Assembly: GCA_944359885.1 (NCBI GenBank)
Contig: CALVTC010000007.1
Span: 1-35,347, forward strand
Direction of reading: 5' to 3'
From: an uncultured Bacilli bacterium
Lineage (GTDB): Bacteria > Bacillota_I > Bacilli_A > RF39 > UBA660
Length of the DNA: 35,347 bases
The notes beneath the pieces are model-generated. The model was not told where the DNA came from. It did no database searches and saw only the letters and a program-made list of their open reading frames with translations. Made by a program: the position numbers and the translations under genes. This document shows, piece after piece, positions 6,800 through 13,999 of this stretch (position 1 is its first letter; each line of letters begins with the position of its first letter).

Positions 6800-8110
6800 T
6801 TACATTCTTATTTTTTTATCGGGTAGGTGGTCTATTATATTATCTACATCACATATTATGTTTTCTTTATACTTTTCTAATATTTCTTTCGTTGCTTCAA
6901 CTACTTCTTGTTTTTCTATTTTTAAAAAATCGGCAATATCTTCAGTAGAAAAATAGGTATCATTTACATATCCTAGTTTTAAGAGAGCAATGGTTGCTTC
7001 TTTTGGCGAAGAAGTAAGTATGGTTTCTTCTAATTGTGGTGTCTTTAGTATTTCTATACTTTCGTTTTTAGCTTTTCTTGGTGTCTCTTTTAAAACAGTA
7101 GGAGTTGCTTCTAGTTTTTGTTGCGAAATTATTTTATCCTGTTCTTCCTTTGTTTTTTGCTTTTGCTTGTCTTTTTTCTTCTTTTTTACTTCATTTGATA
7201 TCTTTCGATTATTTTTATTAGTTTTTTTTGTTTGATATTCTTTTCTTCTTTGCTCTTCTAGGTTTTTGGCAATTGTATCCGCATTTGAAAAAAATGATAG
7301 TAATCTTTCGGTTTCTTTTGAAAGTCGAATTTTATTTAATCCTTTTTCTTCAATCTGACGTATTCTTTCTCTTGTTAGACCATATAAACTACCTATTTCT
7401 TCTAGAGTCATTGGATCTTTATCTAAAAGGCCATAGCGATACTTTATAATTGAATTATCTCTTTCTTGAGGAATAACAAGATCTATTACTTTTATTAATT
7501 CTTCCCTTAATGACTTTTGCATTACCAATGTATTTGGATTTTGTCTATCATCTGAAATAAAATTTAATAAACTGTCTTTATCTTCTTCCCCTATCGTTGA
7601 GTCTAAGCTTAATAATTCCATCTGCATATTTTCAAATCGTTCTATGTTTTTTTTGGAATAACCTAGTTTTTTGAATATTTCTTCCGGGGTTGGATATCTA
7701 TTTAACTCTTGTTGAAGTTGTTGTATTTCTTTTTTGTATTTAAATATACTTTCATGTAGATTGGCTGGTATTCTAATGGTTCTTCCATAATCTTGTATTG
7801 TTCTTATAATCCTTTGGTTAATCCACCATATGGCATAGGTTGATAATTTAGTATCCTGACTTAGATCAAATTTGTCAATTGCGGTCATTAGGCCAATATT
7901 ACCCACTTGAATATAATCATCGAAACTTAGATTATAGTTGCTACTCCTATATTTACTTGCAATTAACATAACTAAACCTTGATTTTTTAAAATCAATTCT
8001 TCTCTTGCTTCTTTTGAGCCCTTTTGGGCCTGTTCTATAAGTCTTCTTTCTTCTTCTCGGGTTAATATATTTTTGTTTTTATTTTCTTCAATTATTTTAT
8101 TATTATTCAT
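6800..8110 (-). CDS. Sigma-70 factor with lysine-rich linker and second region-4-like C-terminal domain
   Basis: A 436-residue protein. Residues 34-117 are sigma regions 2.1-2.4 (KFDLSQDTKLSTYAIWWINQ; RTIRIPANLHES), about 118-170 region 3 and 200-265 region 4 with the helix-turn-helix MTLEEIGSLYGLTRERIRQI. A strongly basic linker (about 286-330, with a KKKKKDKQKQK run) leads to an extra domain at 360-425. In it, IALLKLGYVNDTYFSTEDIADFL aligns with the region 4.2 stretch beginning IIKYRYGLLD, but the recognition-helix residues RERIRQ are replaced by KQEVVE. Ordinary sigma factors end after region 4, so this is an unusual architecture. No region 1.1. The downstream paralogue has the extra domain as a separate gene. 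Sigma identity is firm; the role of the extra domain is unknown. Confidence 0.88.
   Translation of the reverse strand: MNNNKIIEENKNKNILTREEERRLIEQAQKGSKEAREELILKNQGLVMLIASKYRSSNYNLSFDDYIQVGNIGLMTAIDKFDLSQDTKLSTYAIWWINQRIIRTIQDYGRTIRIPANLHESIFKYKKEIQQLQQELNRYPTPEEIFKKLGYSKKNIERFENMQMELLSLDSTIGEEDKDSLLNFISDDRQNPNTLVMQKSLREELIKVIDLVIPQERDNSIIKYRYGLLDKDPMTLEEIGSLYGLTRERIRQIEEKGLNKIRLSKETERLLSFFSNADTIAKNLEEQRRKEYQTKKTNKNNRKISNEVKKKKKDKQKQKTKEEQDKIISQQKLEATPTVLKETPRKAKNESIEILKTPQLEETILTSSPKEATIALLKLGYVNDTYFSTEDIADFLKIEKQEVVEATKEILEKYKENIICDVDNIIDHLPDKKIRM
7796..7978 (-). repeat. Near-identical tract shared with 6381-6563
   Basis: Partner of the tract in the short sigma copy, offset by 1415 bases, covering the region 2 coding sequence. 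Both copies are in direct orientation. Confidence 0.8.
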
Positions 8111-8118
8111 TTAATATT

Positions 8119-8168
8119 CTTCTTTCGTTTTTTTTATTATATCTTATTTTTTGCTAGAAAAAAAGATA
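8119..8168 (-). promoter_or_regulatory. Duplicated upstream block with TATAAT, long sigma copy
   Basis: TATAAT at 8141-8136 on the minus strand inside a 50-base block nearly identical to 6703-6751. The block abuts, and partly overlaps, the terminator of the upstream cupin operon, so the sigma gene probably starts its own transcript here. Confidence 0.55.
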
Positions 8169-8182
8169 GAAATCTCTATCTT
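8157..8182 (-). terminator. Rho-independent terminator of the cupin operon
   Basis: On the minus strand, AAGATAGA-GATT-TCTATCTT is a perfect 8-bp stem with four-base loop, followed by a T run (8164-8158). Confidence 0.85.
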
Positions 8183-8231
8183 CTAATTTTATAAACTCAT
8201 TATTTGTAATCTATGAAAAATATAATTGCAA

Positions 8232-8666
8232 TTATTCATCTTTTAATTTGTTATATTCTTCATCAGATACAACTTCACACCATTCGTTGGAAGTTTCTTC
8301 TCCTGAAACTTCTACAGCAATATGACTAAACCAAGAATCTTTTTTGGCTCCATGCCAGTGCTTTACATTAGCTGGTATTACAATTACTTTTCCAGGTTCT
8401 AAGCTAACTGCATCTTTTCCTTCTTCTTGATACCAACCTGATCCTGCAGTACATATTAATATTTGTCCTCCACCATTTTTAGCATGATGAATATGCCAGT
8501 TGTTCCTACAAGCTGGTTCAAACGTTACGTTTGCTAGAGAAATCGAACTTGCTTTAGGGTCTGTTAGTGGATTCAAGTAACTTTGTCCTTTAAAATATTT
8601 TGCGTAAGCATCATTAGGGTTTCCTAATCCAAATACATTTATTTTTTCAAATTCTTCTTTATTCAT
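8232..8666 (-). CDS. Cupin-domain protein
   Basis: A 144-residue single cupin barrel. The first cupin motif gives NNWHIHHAKNGGGQILICTAG, with histidines in the metal-ligand positions but Gln where the usual glutamate stands; the second is EPGKVIVIPANVKHWHGA with the third histidine. Proteins of this type are encoded with carboxymuconolactone-decarboxylase-like and flavodoxin genes in many Bacillota and are thought to serve in redox or electrophile stress; the substrate is not known. It is the last gene of a three-gene operon (12 bases after the flavodoxin) with a strong terminator behind it and AAGGAGAG before the start. Confidence 0.85.
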   Translation of the reverse strand: MNKEEFEKINVFGLGNPNDAYAKYFKGQSYLNPLTDPKASSISLANVTFEPACRNNWHIHHAKNGGGQILICTAGSGWYQEEGKDAVSLEPGKVIVIPANVKHWHGAKKDSWFSHIAVEVSGEETSNEWCEVVSDEEYNKLKDE

Positions 8667-8677
8667 ACTCGCTCTCC

Positions 8678-9163
8678 TTATAATTTTTTAATCCAATTAT
8701 CTATTTCCTCTGTTGAAGTTAACATTTGGTCTCTTTTGTTATCTTCTGCAGAGAATACTATGTTTAACTCACCCTTAATGTTAGAGTTTGGTAGTAGTGT
8801 CTCATAATCTTTGAAACAGTGACCAATCCACCCAGCGTTTGTACTTGCTACAATGATATCTTTCTTTGATAAATCGTAGTTTTTTAAAAACTTTTTCATA
8901 ACAGGACTAATTCCATACCACCATGTACAAGTTATTAAAACTATTTTTTTATATTTTGTTAAATCTGTAGTAATTTTTTTAATTTCTACATCTCGTTTTA
9001 TGTCGTTGTTTTGCCATTCTTCTACGACTTGATTATAGTCTGTGGAAAATGGTACCATTGGTTCTAATTCTAATATATCGGCATGTAATTTGTTCTTTAC
9101 GTAATTAGCAATACTTTTACTATTTCCTGTAAAACTATAGTAAACTACTAAAGTATCGTTCAT
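8678..9163 (-). CDS. Flavodoxin-like protein
   Basis: A 161-residue flavodoxin-fold protein expected to bind FMN. The phosphate loop is YYSFTGNSKSIA near the N-terminus. The second FMN loop region is TCTWWYGISPVMKKFL, and the third ASTNAGWIGHCFKDYE. The sequence resembles the 'flavodoxin family' reductase-like proteins of Clostridia rather than classical electron-transfer flavodoxins, which have a more acidic surface. It is the middle gene of the operon, 15 bases from its upstream neighbour, with AAAGGAG before the ATG. Likely role is electron transfer or quinone reduction in stress response; this is inference from context. Confidence 0.85.
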   Translation of the reverse strand: MNDTLVVYYSFTGNSKSIANYVKNKLHADILELEPMVPFSTDYNQVVEEWQNNDIKRDVEIKKITTDLTKYKKIVLITCTWWYGISPVMKKFLKNYDLSKKDIIVASTNAGWIGHCFKDYETLLPNSNIKGELNIVFSAEDNKRDQMLTSTEEIDNWIKKL

Positions 9164-9178
9164 TGGAATGCTCCTTTC

Positions 9179-9505
9179 TTATTGTTCATCTTTATAAACT
9201 TCATCAATGATAGGAAATGCTTTCCATGCTAGAGGCCATCCACAATAGAAGGCAAGTTGAGTAATTATTTCTACAATTTCTGTTTTTGTTATACCATGTG
9301 CTTTTCCTAAGGCAATGTGAGATGCAAATGGGCCATCTACAATTCCTTTCCCAAAAAGACCTGCTATTGTTATCATACTTCTATCTCTAGGACTTAATTT
9401 ATCCTCTCTTGACCAAATTTCTCCAAACAATACATCATCATTTAATTCCGCAAACTTTGGAGCTAGCTTTCCTAATTTATCTCTTCCTGCAGTTTGTTTT
9501 TCCAT
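9179..9505 (-). CDS. Carboxymuconolactone decarboxylase family protein
   Basis: A 108-residue CMD-family (AhpD-like fold) protein, first in the operon. Typical features are LSPRDRSMITIAGLF and the helix GKAHGITKTEIVEIITQLAFYCGWPLA followed by AWKAFPIIDEVY. It lacks the CxxC pair of AhpD: a single Cys lies in AFYCGWP, so it is the gamma-carboxymuconolactone-decarboxylase-like type rather than a peroxidase partner. AAGGAGG at 9520-9514 precedes the start. The promoter has the architecture of MerR-activated operons. Members of this group are often induced by aldehydes or electrophiles. Confidence 0.87.
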   Translation of the reverse strand: MEKQTAGRDKLGKLAPKFAELNDDVLFGEIWSREDKLSPRDRSMITIAGLFGKGIVDGPFASHIALGKAHGITKTEIVEIITQLAFYCGWPLAWKAFPIIDEVYKDEQ

Positions 9506-9527
9506 TTTTTCATCCTCCTTCTGTTTT

Positions 9528-9558
9528 ATTATATAACTTCAACTTAACTCTAAGTCAA
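9528..9558 (-). promoter_or_regulatory. MerR-type promoter with 19-bp spacer and dyad operator
   Basis: On the minus strand, TTGACT (9558-9553) and TATAAT (9533-9528) are near-consensus but separated by 19 bases, too long for normal SigA use. Between them 9554-9537 reads CTTAGAGTTAAGTTGAAG, an imperfect dyad with CTT/AAG ends. Over-long spacers with a dyad between the boxes are the hallmark of MerR-family activated promoters. The AdhR-like MerR at 14000-14383 is a candidate regulator. Confidence 0.65.
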
Positions 9559-9654
9559 CTAAAATATTTTTCTTACTTCTTCTTTCAATATTGGTCTTCG
9601 CAAAAATAAAGCAACCGGTAACATTTTTACTTGATAGGTTATGGTTGTTAAGAG
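9559..9654 (-). pseudogene. Remnant of a second ABC-2 permease C-terminus
   Basis: Read on the minus strand, 9654-9601 encodes LTTITYQVKMLPVALFL, matching VTITYQIKMLLVALLLL near the end of the intact permease at 10115-10993. DNA at 9606-9650 is also visibly similar to about 10168-10213. Nothing of the rest of the protein remains. After the match the frame runs on to a stop at 9561-9559, directly beside the -35 box of the CMD operon. Confidence 0.6.
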
Positions 9655-9668
9655 CATACATATTCATA

Positions 9669-9854
9669 TTATTTATCATAATTAGAAAAAATAACTTTTT
9701 CATTTTCTAAAGATACTTCTGTATCATTTTTAACTTAATAAATATCGTTTAAAATAAAATCTTCTTGTACGTGAAATCCTTTCTTGACCATTTTATCAAA
9801 TAGATTGTTAAATGGTACTAAAGACCTTACACAAATTTCTAATTTTTCTTTCAT
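9669..9854 (-). pseudogene. Small decayed ORF with internal TAA
   Basis: From ATG 9854, with a good GTGAGGT ribosome-binding site, the minus strand codes 39 residues beginning MKEKLEICVRSLVPF and stops at 9737-9735. Reading through that TAA gives 21 more sensible residues to a second stop at 9671-9669. The composition looks like a real gene cut short. I do not recognise the family. Confidence 0.4.
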
Positions 9855-10016
9855 AATTACCTCACACTTTCAAATATTAATTCTTTTATTTTTGAAATAT
9901 CAGTATTATCTCCCATATGCATACAAATGACTCTCTTTCTCTCTTACTAGATAGATTTTTAATCGTCAAAAATTAGAAAAATTGGTGGATAAAATTTTAA
10001 ATTTCATAATATTATT

Positions 10017-10118
10017 TTAAACAATATCTGATAACAATTTATTATTCAAGGAATAGTCAATTTTTCTATCGTTTCTTTCCAATTTTAATTCTTCTAATTC
10101 TGTAATTTACCTTTTCAT
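10017..10118 (-). pseudogene. Remnant ORF translationally coupled to the ABC-2 permease
   Basis: An ATG at 10118-10116 overlaps the permease stop (ATGA arrangement typical of coupling). After three codons a TAA interrupts; then 29 codons of well-formed hydrophilic sequence (ITELEELKLERNDRKIDYS onward) run to a TAA at 10019-10017. It is probably the start of a former third gene of the exporter operon. Between 9855 and 10016 I see no gene. Confidence 0.35.
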
Positions 10119-10993
10119 ATTTTGCCCTCTTTTCTTTTTTTGTAGATAATCCATAATAGGATTATATTTAATAAAAGTAAGGCAACGAGTAACATTTTTA
10201 TCTGATACGTTATGGTTACTGATTTTTCTTGAAATGTTAAATGAATACCAAAAGTTTCATATAAAACAGAATGTTGTTCTTTAGGATAGAGAGCTAGAAT
10301 CTTCTTTGTAATCGATGTAGTTTCTATATTTCTAAGAATGCTAGTTGTTTGACATAATGGGAAATAAAAGAAAATATTACGAATAATGTTCGGATAATAT
10401 CCAATTGGAATATATACTCCTGTAAAAAAGCCTATTACTACTCCATATAAAGTCTCGAATGTAGAAAAAGAAGTTATTGTTTTTATTCCTAAAGCAATAA
10501 TTATTAATATTAGTGTTGCGATAATATTAGAAAAAAAGATAATTGAGATACTTTTTAGTATCATTTCGCTTGATGCAATGTCGTGATATTTTATATGAAA
10601 AAATAGTTCAATCCCTATATATACTAGAAAAGTTATGATAGTACTAATAATTAAAGCTGCAAAGAAATAGGAATATATAATTTTTAATTTAGAAAGTGGT
10701 GTGATGAGAAAATCTTTAATTGTGTTGTTGCAGCAGTCTTTGATTAAAATAAAAATAATTGATAAAGTGCTAGTTGCACCTATTACAATTAAAAGTCCAG
10801 AAGTCATCAATCGATCCACAAATAAGCTTGTATAACTACTTATGAAACCATAGTCTTCTACTGCTTTGATTGTAAAATCACGAATAAAAAGAAAATATAG
10901 AGATAATATTACTAGAGATGAGAGAAAACTTAAGATAATATTAGATGGATTTTTTAAAAATAGTTTAATGTGTCTATTAATTAATGTTTTCAT
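10115..10993 (-). CDS. ABC-2 type transporter permease
   Basis: A 292-residue membrane protein with about six transmembrane segments (near 17-37, 62-82, 107-130, 143-168, 176-200 and 262-282), and the ABC-2 family layout: a large loop after the first helix and GVVIGFFTGVYIPIGYYPNIIRN before the last extracellular stretch. It would form the pore of an exporter with the ATPase encoded immediately upstream, whose gene it overlaps by 17 bases. The substrate is unknown; drug, bacteriocin or lipid export are common for this family. It ends in a basic tail KKRKEGKI. The gene is intact, but its partner lacks a canonical start and remnants of a second copy lie downstream. Confidence 0.85.
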   Translation of the reverse strand: MKTLINRHIKLFLKNPSNIILSFLSSLVILSLYFLFIRDFTIKAVEDYGFISSYTSLFVDRLMTSGLLIVIGATSTLSIIFILIKDCCNNTIKDFLITPLSKLKIIYSYFFAALIISTIITFLVYIGIELFFHIKYHDIASSEMILKSISIIFFSNIIATLILIIIALGIKTITSFSTFETLYGVVIGFFTGVYIPIGYYPNIIRNIFFYFPLCQTTSILRNIETTSITKKILALYPKEQHSVLYETFGIHLTFQEKSVTITYQIKMLLVALLLLNIILLWIIYKKRKEGKI

Positions 10994-11840
10994 GAATAAT
11001 CCTCAAAAAAATATCTTCTAAATTACTGTTAGTTAGAGAGAATGTATTAATTTTATACCAAGGTAATTTTTCTAAATAATTAAGAGCTTTCCATGTAGAT
11101 GTTATCTCTTTTTTCTCTGTATGATTTTGGTAGTTAATTTGCAATTGCTTTTTACTGTACTTCTTTATTAATTCTTGATAGGTACCAGTAAATACTATAG
11201 TTCCTGATTTTAAGATACATAGGTTTGTTGCGACTTTTGCTTCTTCTATATAATGAGAGGAAAAAAAGATGGCTATTTTCTTTTTTTTATTTAGTTTTAG
11301 TAGAAAATCCCAGACCTTTTTTCTTGTTTCGATATCTAATGCAGTTGTTGGTTCATCCATAATAATAAGTTCAGGATCCATTACTAAAGCTCTAGCAATA
11401 GTTGCAATTCGTTTTTGACCTCCAGAACAAACTTTATATTTTTGATGGAGAAAATTCTCCATTCCTAATGATTTCGATAAATCTGATATTTTCTTTTGTA
11501 AAATAGGTTTTGAAATATGGTAGAGTTTTCCTCTAATTATTAAGTTTTTATAAACAGTTAATTCTTCATCTAATGTGTTTTCCTGAAATACAAAACCAAT
11601 TTTTTCTGTTAGTACCTTTTTCCCATTCATAGCTACAGTTCCTTTACTTGGTTCTAATAGATTCATAATAATATGTAACAAAGTACTTTTTCCAGCACCG
11701 TTCGGTCCAAGAAATGCAAAAATACTTCCTGCTGGTATTGTAAATGTGACATCTTTTAAAATATGCTTCTTTTTAAAAATTTTATGAATATGGTTTAATA
11801 CAAGAAGGTCGTTTTTTGATTTTGATATATGTGTATTCGT
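10977..11840 (-). CDS. ABC transporter ATPase with no canonical start codon
   Basis: The reading frame encodes a complete exporter ATPase: Walker A GPNGAGKST (residues 45-53), signature CSGGQKR, Walker B LIIMDEPTTALD and H-loop SSHY. The first ATG/GTG/TTG in frame is the TTG at 11681, which lies inside Walker A and cannot be the true start. Upstream, the frame is open to a TGA at 11849-11847. A good ribosome-binding site, AGAGGTGA, sits six bases before ACG (11840-11838), exactly where ATG is expected. So either ACG initiates, or the start has been lost by one T-to-C change. From ACG the product is 287 residues. Sequencing error is also possible. Operon with the ABC-2 permease. Confidence 0.7.
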   Translation of the reverse strand, partial: TNTHISKSKNDLLVLNHIHKIFKKKHILKDVTFTIPAGSIFAFLGPNGAGKSTLLHIIMNLLEPSKGTVAMNGKKVLTEKIGFVFQENTLDEELTVYKNLIIRGKLYHISKPILQKKISDLSKSLGMENFLHQKYKVCSGGQKRIATIARALVMDPELIIMDEPTTALDIETRKKVWDFLLKLNKKKKIAIFFSSHYIEEAKVATNLCILKSGTIVFTGTYQELIKKYSKKQLQINYQNHTEKKEITSTWKALNYLEKLPWYKINTFSLTNSNLEDIFLRIIHENIN

Positions 11841-11888
11841 ATTAGTTCACCTCTTTATAGTATATTCCTTCATTTACCTTTCTTATGT

Positions 11889-11921
11889 AAAAGAAAAGAG
11901 TCCATTTTTGGAATTGACTCT
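11889..11921 (-). terminator. Terminator downstream of the membrane protein gene
   Basis: AGAGTC (11921-11916) pairs with GACTCT (11902-11897) on the minus strand, with an inner TCCA/TGGA pairing, and TTTTCTTTT follows. It separates the membrane protein gene from the ABC exporter operon. Confidence 0.75.
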
Positions 11922-11924
11922 AAT

Positions 11925-12887
11925 TTACCAATCTTTGCCTTTTCGGATTGCTGCTTTATATTCTTTCTTTTTCTGTTTTAAATTGCTTTTTATACTCTTT
12001 TGTTGTTTGCGATTATATTTCTTTTGATTGACTACTCTGCTTATATTCTCTTTTTGCTGTTGATTTTTTAAATATGCGTTCTCAATTGTTAATGACAATG
12101 TACTTGTAACTAGGTATTTGTCTTTTATTATCAAACTTGTTTTTATCCATCTCGATAGACTATCTATTAATGTTAATTTCATAATTGGTTTTAGATCAGA
12201 ATAACCTAGTTGTTTAAAAGAAATGGTATCTTGCAATTGGTTCTCTAAATTATAAAATTCTATTTTATCTGGATATAATTTTATTGTTCTTATGTTATTT
12301 CTAATGGATGTTTTTTTATTCCATTGTACTATTTTTTGCCAGCAGATAGTTTTTCTAATTCTAGGAGTTTTTAAAATATAAATTATCTTATATAGCAAGA
12401 AGGAAAGAATAGTTCCCAATGGAATTATAATTAGTAATTGAAATAATGCGATAAGGGGTGATGCAATTAATAATAAAATAAAATTTAAAACTATTGTTTT
12501 TATTAAGTCAACCCATTCAAATTCTATTGTATGATATATTATATAATATAAAATCACTGGTAAAATAATAGAACCTATCCAGGTAGTGAGAATGGTAGTT
12601 CCAAGAAGTATCTTACTACTTGTTTTTATGGAAGAAATTATACCTTCTATCCATTTAATAATAAATGAAACTAAACCTATACAAAATGATAGAATAATTC
12701 CGCAAAAAATTCCTAATACTTCTGGGTCTATCTTTTTGAAATTTCCTAAATAAATTATATTTTCTCCAAGAGATTGAAAAATTACATAATTTATCAAGAC
12801 AATTAGTCCAAAAGCAATAATACTAATAATAACTACCCCTATTGTACTTTCTGTATCAATTTCTTCCACTAAATACCGCTTACCCAT
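11925..12887 (-). CDS. Multi-pass membrane protein of unknown function
   Basis: A 320-residue protein I do not recognise. About five hydrophobic segments fall in residues 16-175 (near 16-38, 58-80, 93-118, 127-148 and 150-172). A cytoplasmic-looking domain (180-265) contains beta-rich stretches such as IRTIKLYPDKIEFYNLENQ, reminiscent of PH-like or YcxB-like regions but not diagnostic. The last 50 residues are strongly basic with repeated KQKKKEYK-type runs, which could bind RNA, nucleoid or lipid headgroups. AGGAG precedes the ATG. It is a single-gene unit with its own terminator, divergent from the collagen-like gene. Confidence 0.65.
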   Translation of the reverse strand: MGKRYLVEEIDTESTIGVVIISIIAFGLIVLINYVIFQSLGENIIYLGNFKKIDPEVLGIFCGIILSFCIGLVSFIIKWIEGIISSIKTSSKILLGTTILTTWIGSIILPVILYYIIYHTIEFEWVDLIKTIVLNFILLLIASPLIALFQLLIIIPLGTILSFLLYKIIYILKTPRIRKTICWQKIVQWNKKTSIRNNIRTIKLYPDKIEFYNLENQLQDTISFKQLGYSDLKPIMKLTLIDSLSRWIKTSLIIKDKYLVTSTLSLTIENAYLKNQQQKENISRVVNQKKYNRKQQKSIKSNLKQKKKEYKAAIRKGKDW

Positions 12888-13080
12888 AATAACTCCTCAT
12901 TTGTTTTTTTATTGTATACCAAATTTTGGAAATTGTAAATCTAAGTTTTATTTCTATTTGATATTTTTTATTCTTTTTATCCTTGATTTATCTTGGTTTT
13001 AGAAAAAAATTCACATTTGATGGTTATTAGCTTAGCTCCTTTTTTAACTCGTTCATATTATATACTGAAAGGAGGAAAAA

Positions 13081-13920
13081 ATGAATCAAGATAATTTAGA
13101 ACAAATCATGAGAGATTGTTGTAAAGACAAAAAAGATGATTGCTTATGTAGAGTTTTAGATTGTGTATGTAAAAAAGGTGTCACTGGGCCTACGGGGCCA
13201 ACAGGACCTACAGGACCTACTGGATCTAGAGGTGTAACTGGTCCTACGGGAGCTACTGGACCTCAAGGTATTACTGGGCCTACTGGTGCAACTGGATCAC
13301 AAGGAATTCAAGGACCTACAGGGCCAACAGGGCCTCAAGGTGTAACTGGACCTACTGGTGCGAGTGGTTTACAAGGGCCTACAGGACCAACTGGAGCTAC
13401 TGGACCTCAAGGTATAACCGGTCCTACTGGAGCAACTGGTGCTACAGGAGCAACAGGACCTGCTGGAGACCCTGCTACTAATTTAGATAGTTATGCTATG
13501 GTGCATGATGAGACAAATTCTACTATTTCTCATAATCAACCAGTTTTATTCCAAACTACTAATATCTCTAACAAAATTACTTATAATCCTGCAACTGGTG
13601 ACTTTACAATTCCTGAAGAAGGAATCTATATAATTCACTGGTGGATCAATGTAAGACATAGTGATAGTGATCATTCTACTTGTGAACCTAGAACTTTGGG
13701 AATCGAATTCCATCAGTTCTGGCCATCTGATGTTTTAATTGCCCATTCTTCTACACATAATAAACTTACTTGCTGTGATACTGGTACAATTAGTGGTAAT
13801 GCAATCTTTGCGGCACTTCCTGGTGCTAGTTACCGTTTAATTAACACTTCTGGAATTGATATTAGTCTAGTTCCAAACGATTTATATTCAGCTGCTGTTT
13901 CTATTACTAGAATAGTGTAA
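13081..13920 (+). CDS. Collagen-like surface protein, BclA type
   Basis: A 279-residue protein in three parts. Residues 1-32 are hydrophilic with six cysteines (13, 14, 21, 23, 28, 30). Residues 33-131 are 33 uninterrupted Gly-X-Y triplets, mostly GPT, GAT and GPQ. Residues 132-279 form a C-terminal domain of the TNF/C1q-like kind seen in exosporium glycoproteins, including [12 protein letters not shown] and a final AAVSITRIV. In Bacillus and Clostridioides such proteins form the hair-like layer of the spore surface; sporulation genes in this window fit that. The GPT threonines are likely O-glycosylation sites. No classical signal peptide, as in BclA. AAAGGAGG precedes the start. Single-gene transcript with its own terminator. 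Confidence 0.85.
   Translation: MNQDNLEQIMRDCCKDKKDDCLCRVLDCVCKKGVTGPTGPTGPTGPTGSRGVTGPTGATGPQGITGPTGATGSQGIQGPTGPTGPQGVTGPTGASGLQGPTGPTGATGPQGITGPTGATGATGATGPAGDPATNLDSYAMVHDETNSTISHNQPVLFQTTNISNKITYNPATGDFTIPEEGIYIIHWWINVRHSDSDHSTCEPRTLGIEFHQFWPSDVLIAHSSTHNKLTCCDTGTISGNAIFAALPGASYRLINTSGIDISLVPNDLYSAAVSITRIV
13177..13473 (+). repeat. Collagen-coding imperfect tandem repeats
   Basis: Ninety-nine codons of Gly-X-Y give degenerate 9- to 18-base direct repeats of the GGACCTACTGGA kind. The tract is markedly more GC-rich than its surroundings because of the Gly/Pro/Thr codons. It is prone to length change by slippage or recombination. Confidence 0.8.
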
Positions 13921-13926
13921 TCTTTA

Positions 13927-13957
13927 AAAGGAGCCCCAAACGGACTCCTTTCTTTAT
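13927..13957 (+). terminator. Terminator of the collagen-like gene
   Basis: AAAGGAG (13927-13933) pairs with CTCCTTT (13945-13951), with an inner CC/GG, followed by a T-rich tract. Confidence 0.75.
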
Positions 13958-13999
13958 TATATAGTGGTATGTTGTTGATTTTATATCATTGGTAGATTT

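Noticed and set aside
9409-9609. 66-codon open frame on the plus strand
   Set aside because: It overlaps the CMD gene start and its promoter in antisense, and its Phe/Leu-rich translation is typical of reversed AT-rich coding sequence.
13054-13066. CATATTATA / TATACT as a SigK or SigA -10 for the collagen-like gene
   Set aside because: A transcript from it would begin inside the ribosome-binding site, and no matching -35 is seen at the right distance. In 12888-13080 I see no other convincing promoter.
13177-13473. Possible CRISPR or satellite array
   Set aside because: The repeats are short, imperfect and in phase with Gly-X-Y codons; no spacers or cas genes are present.
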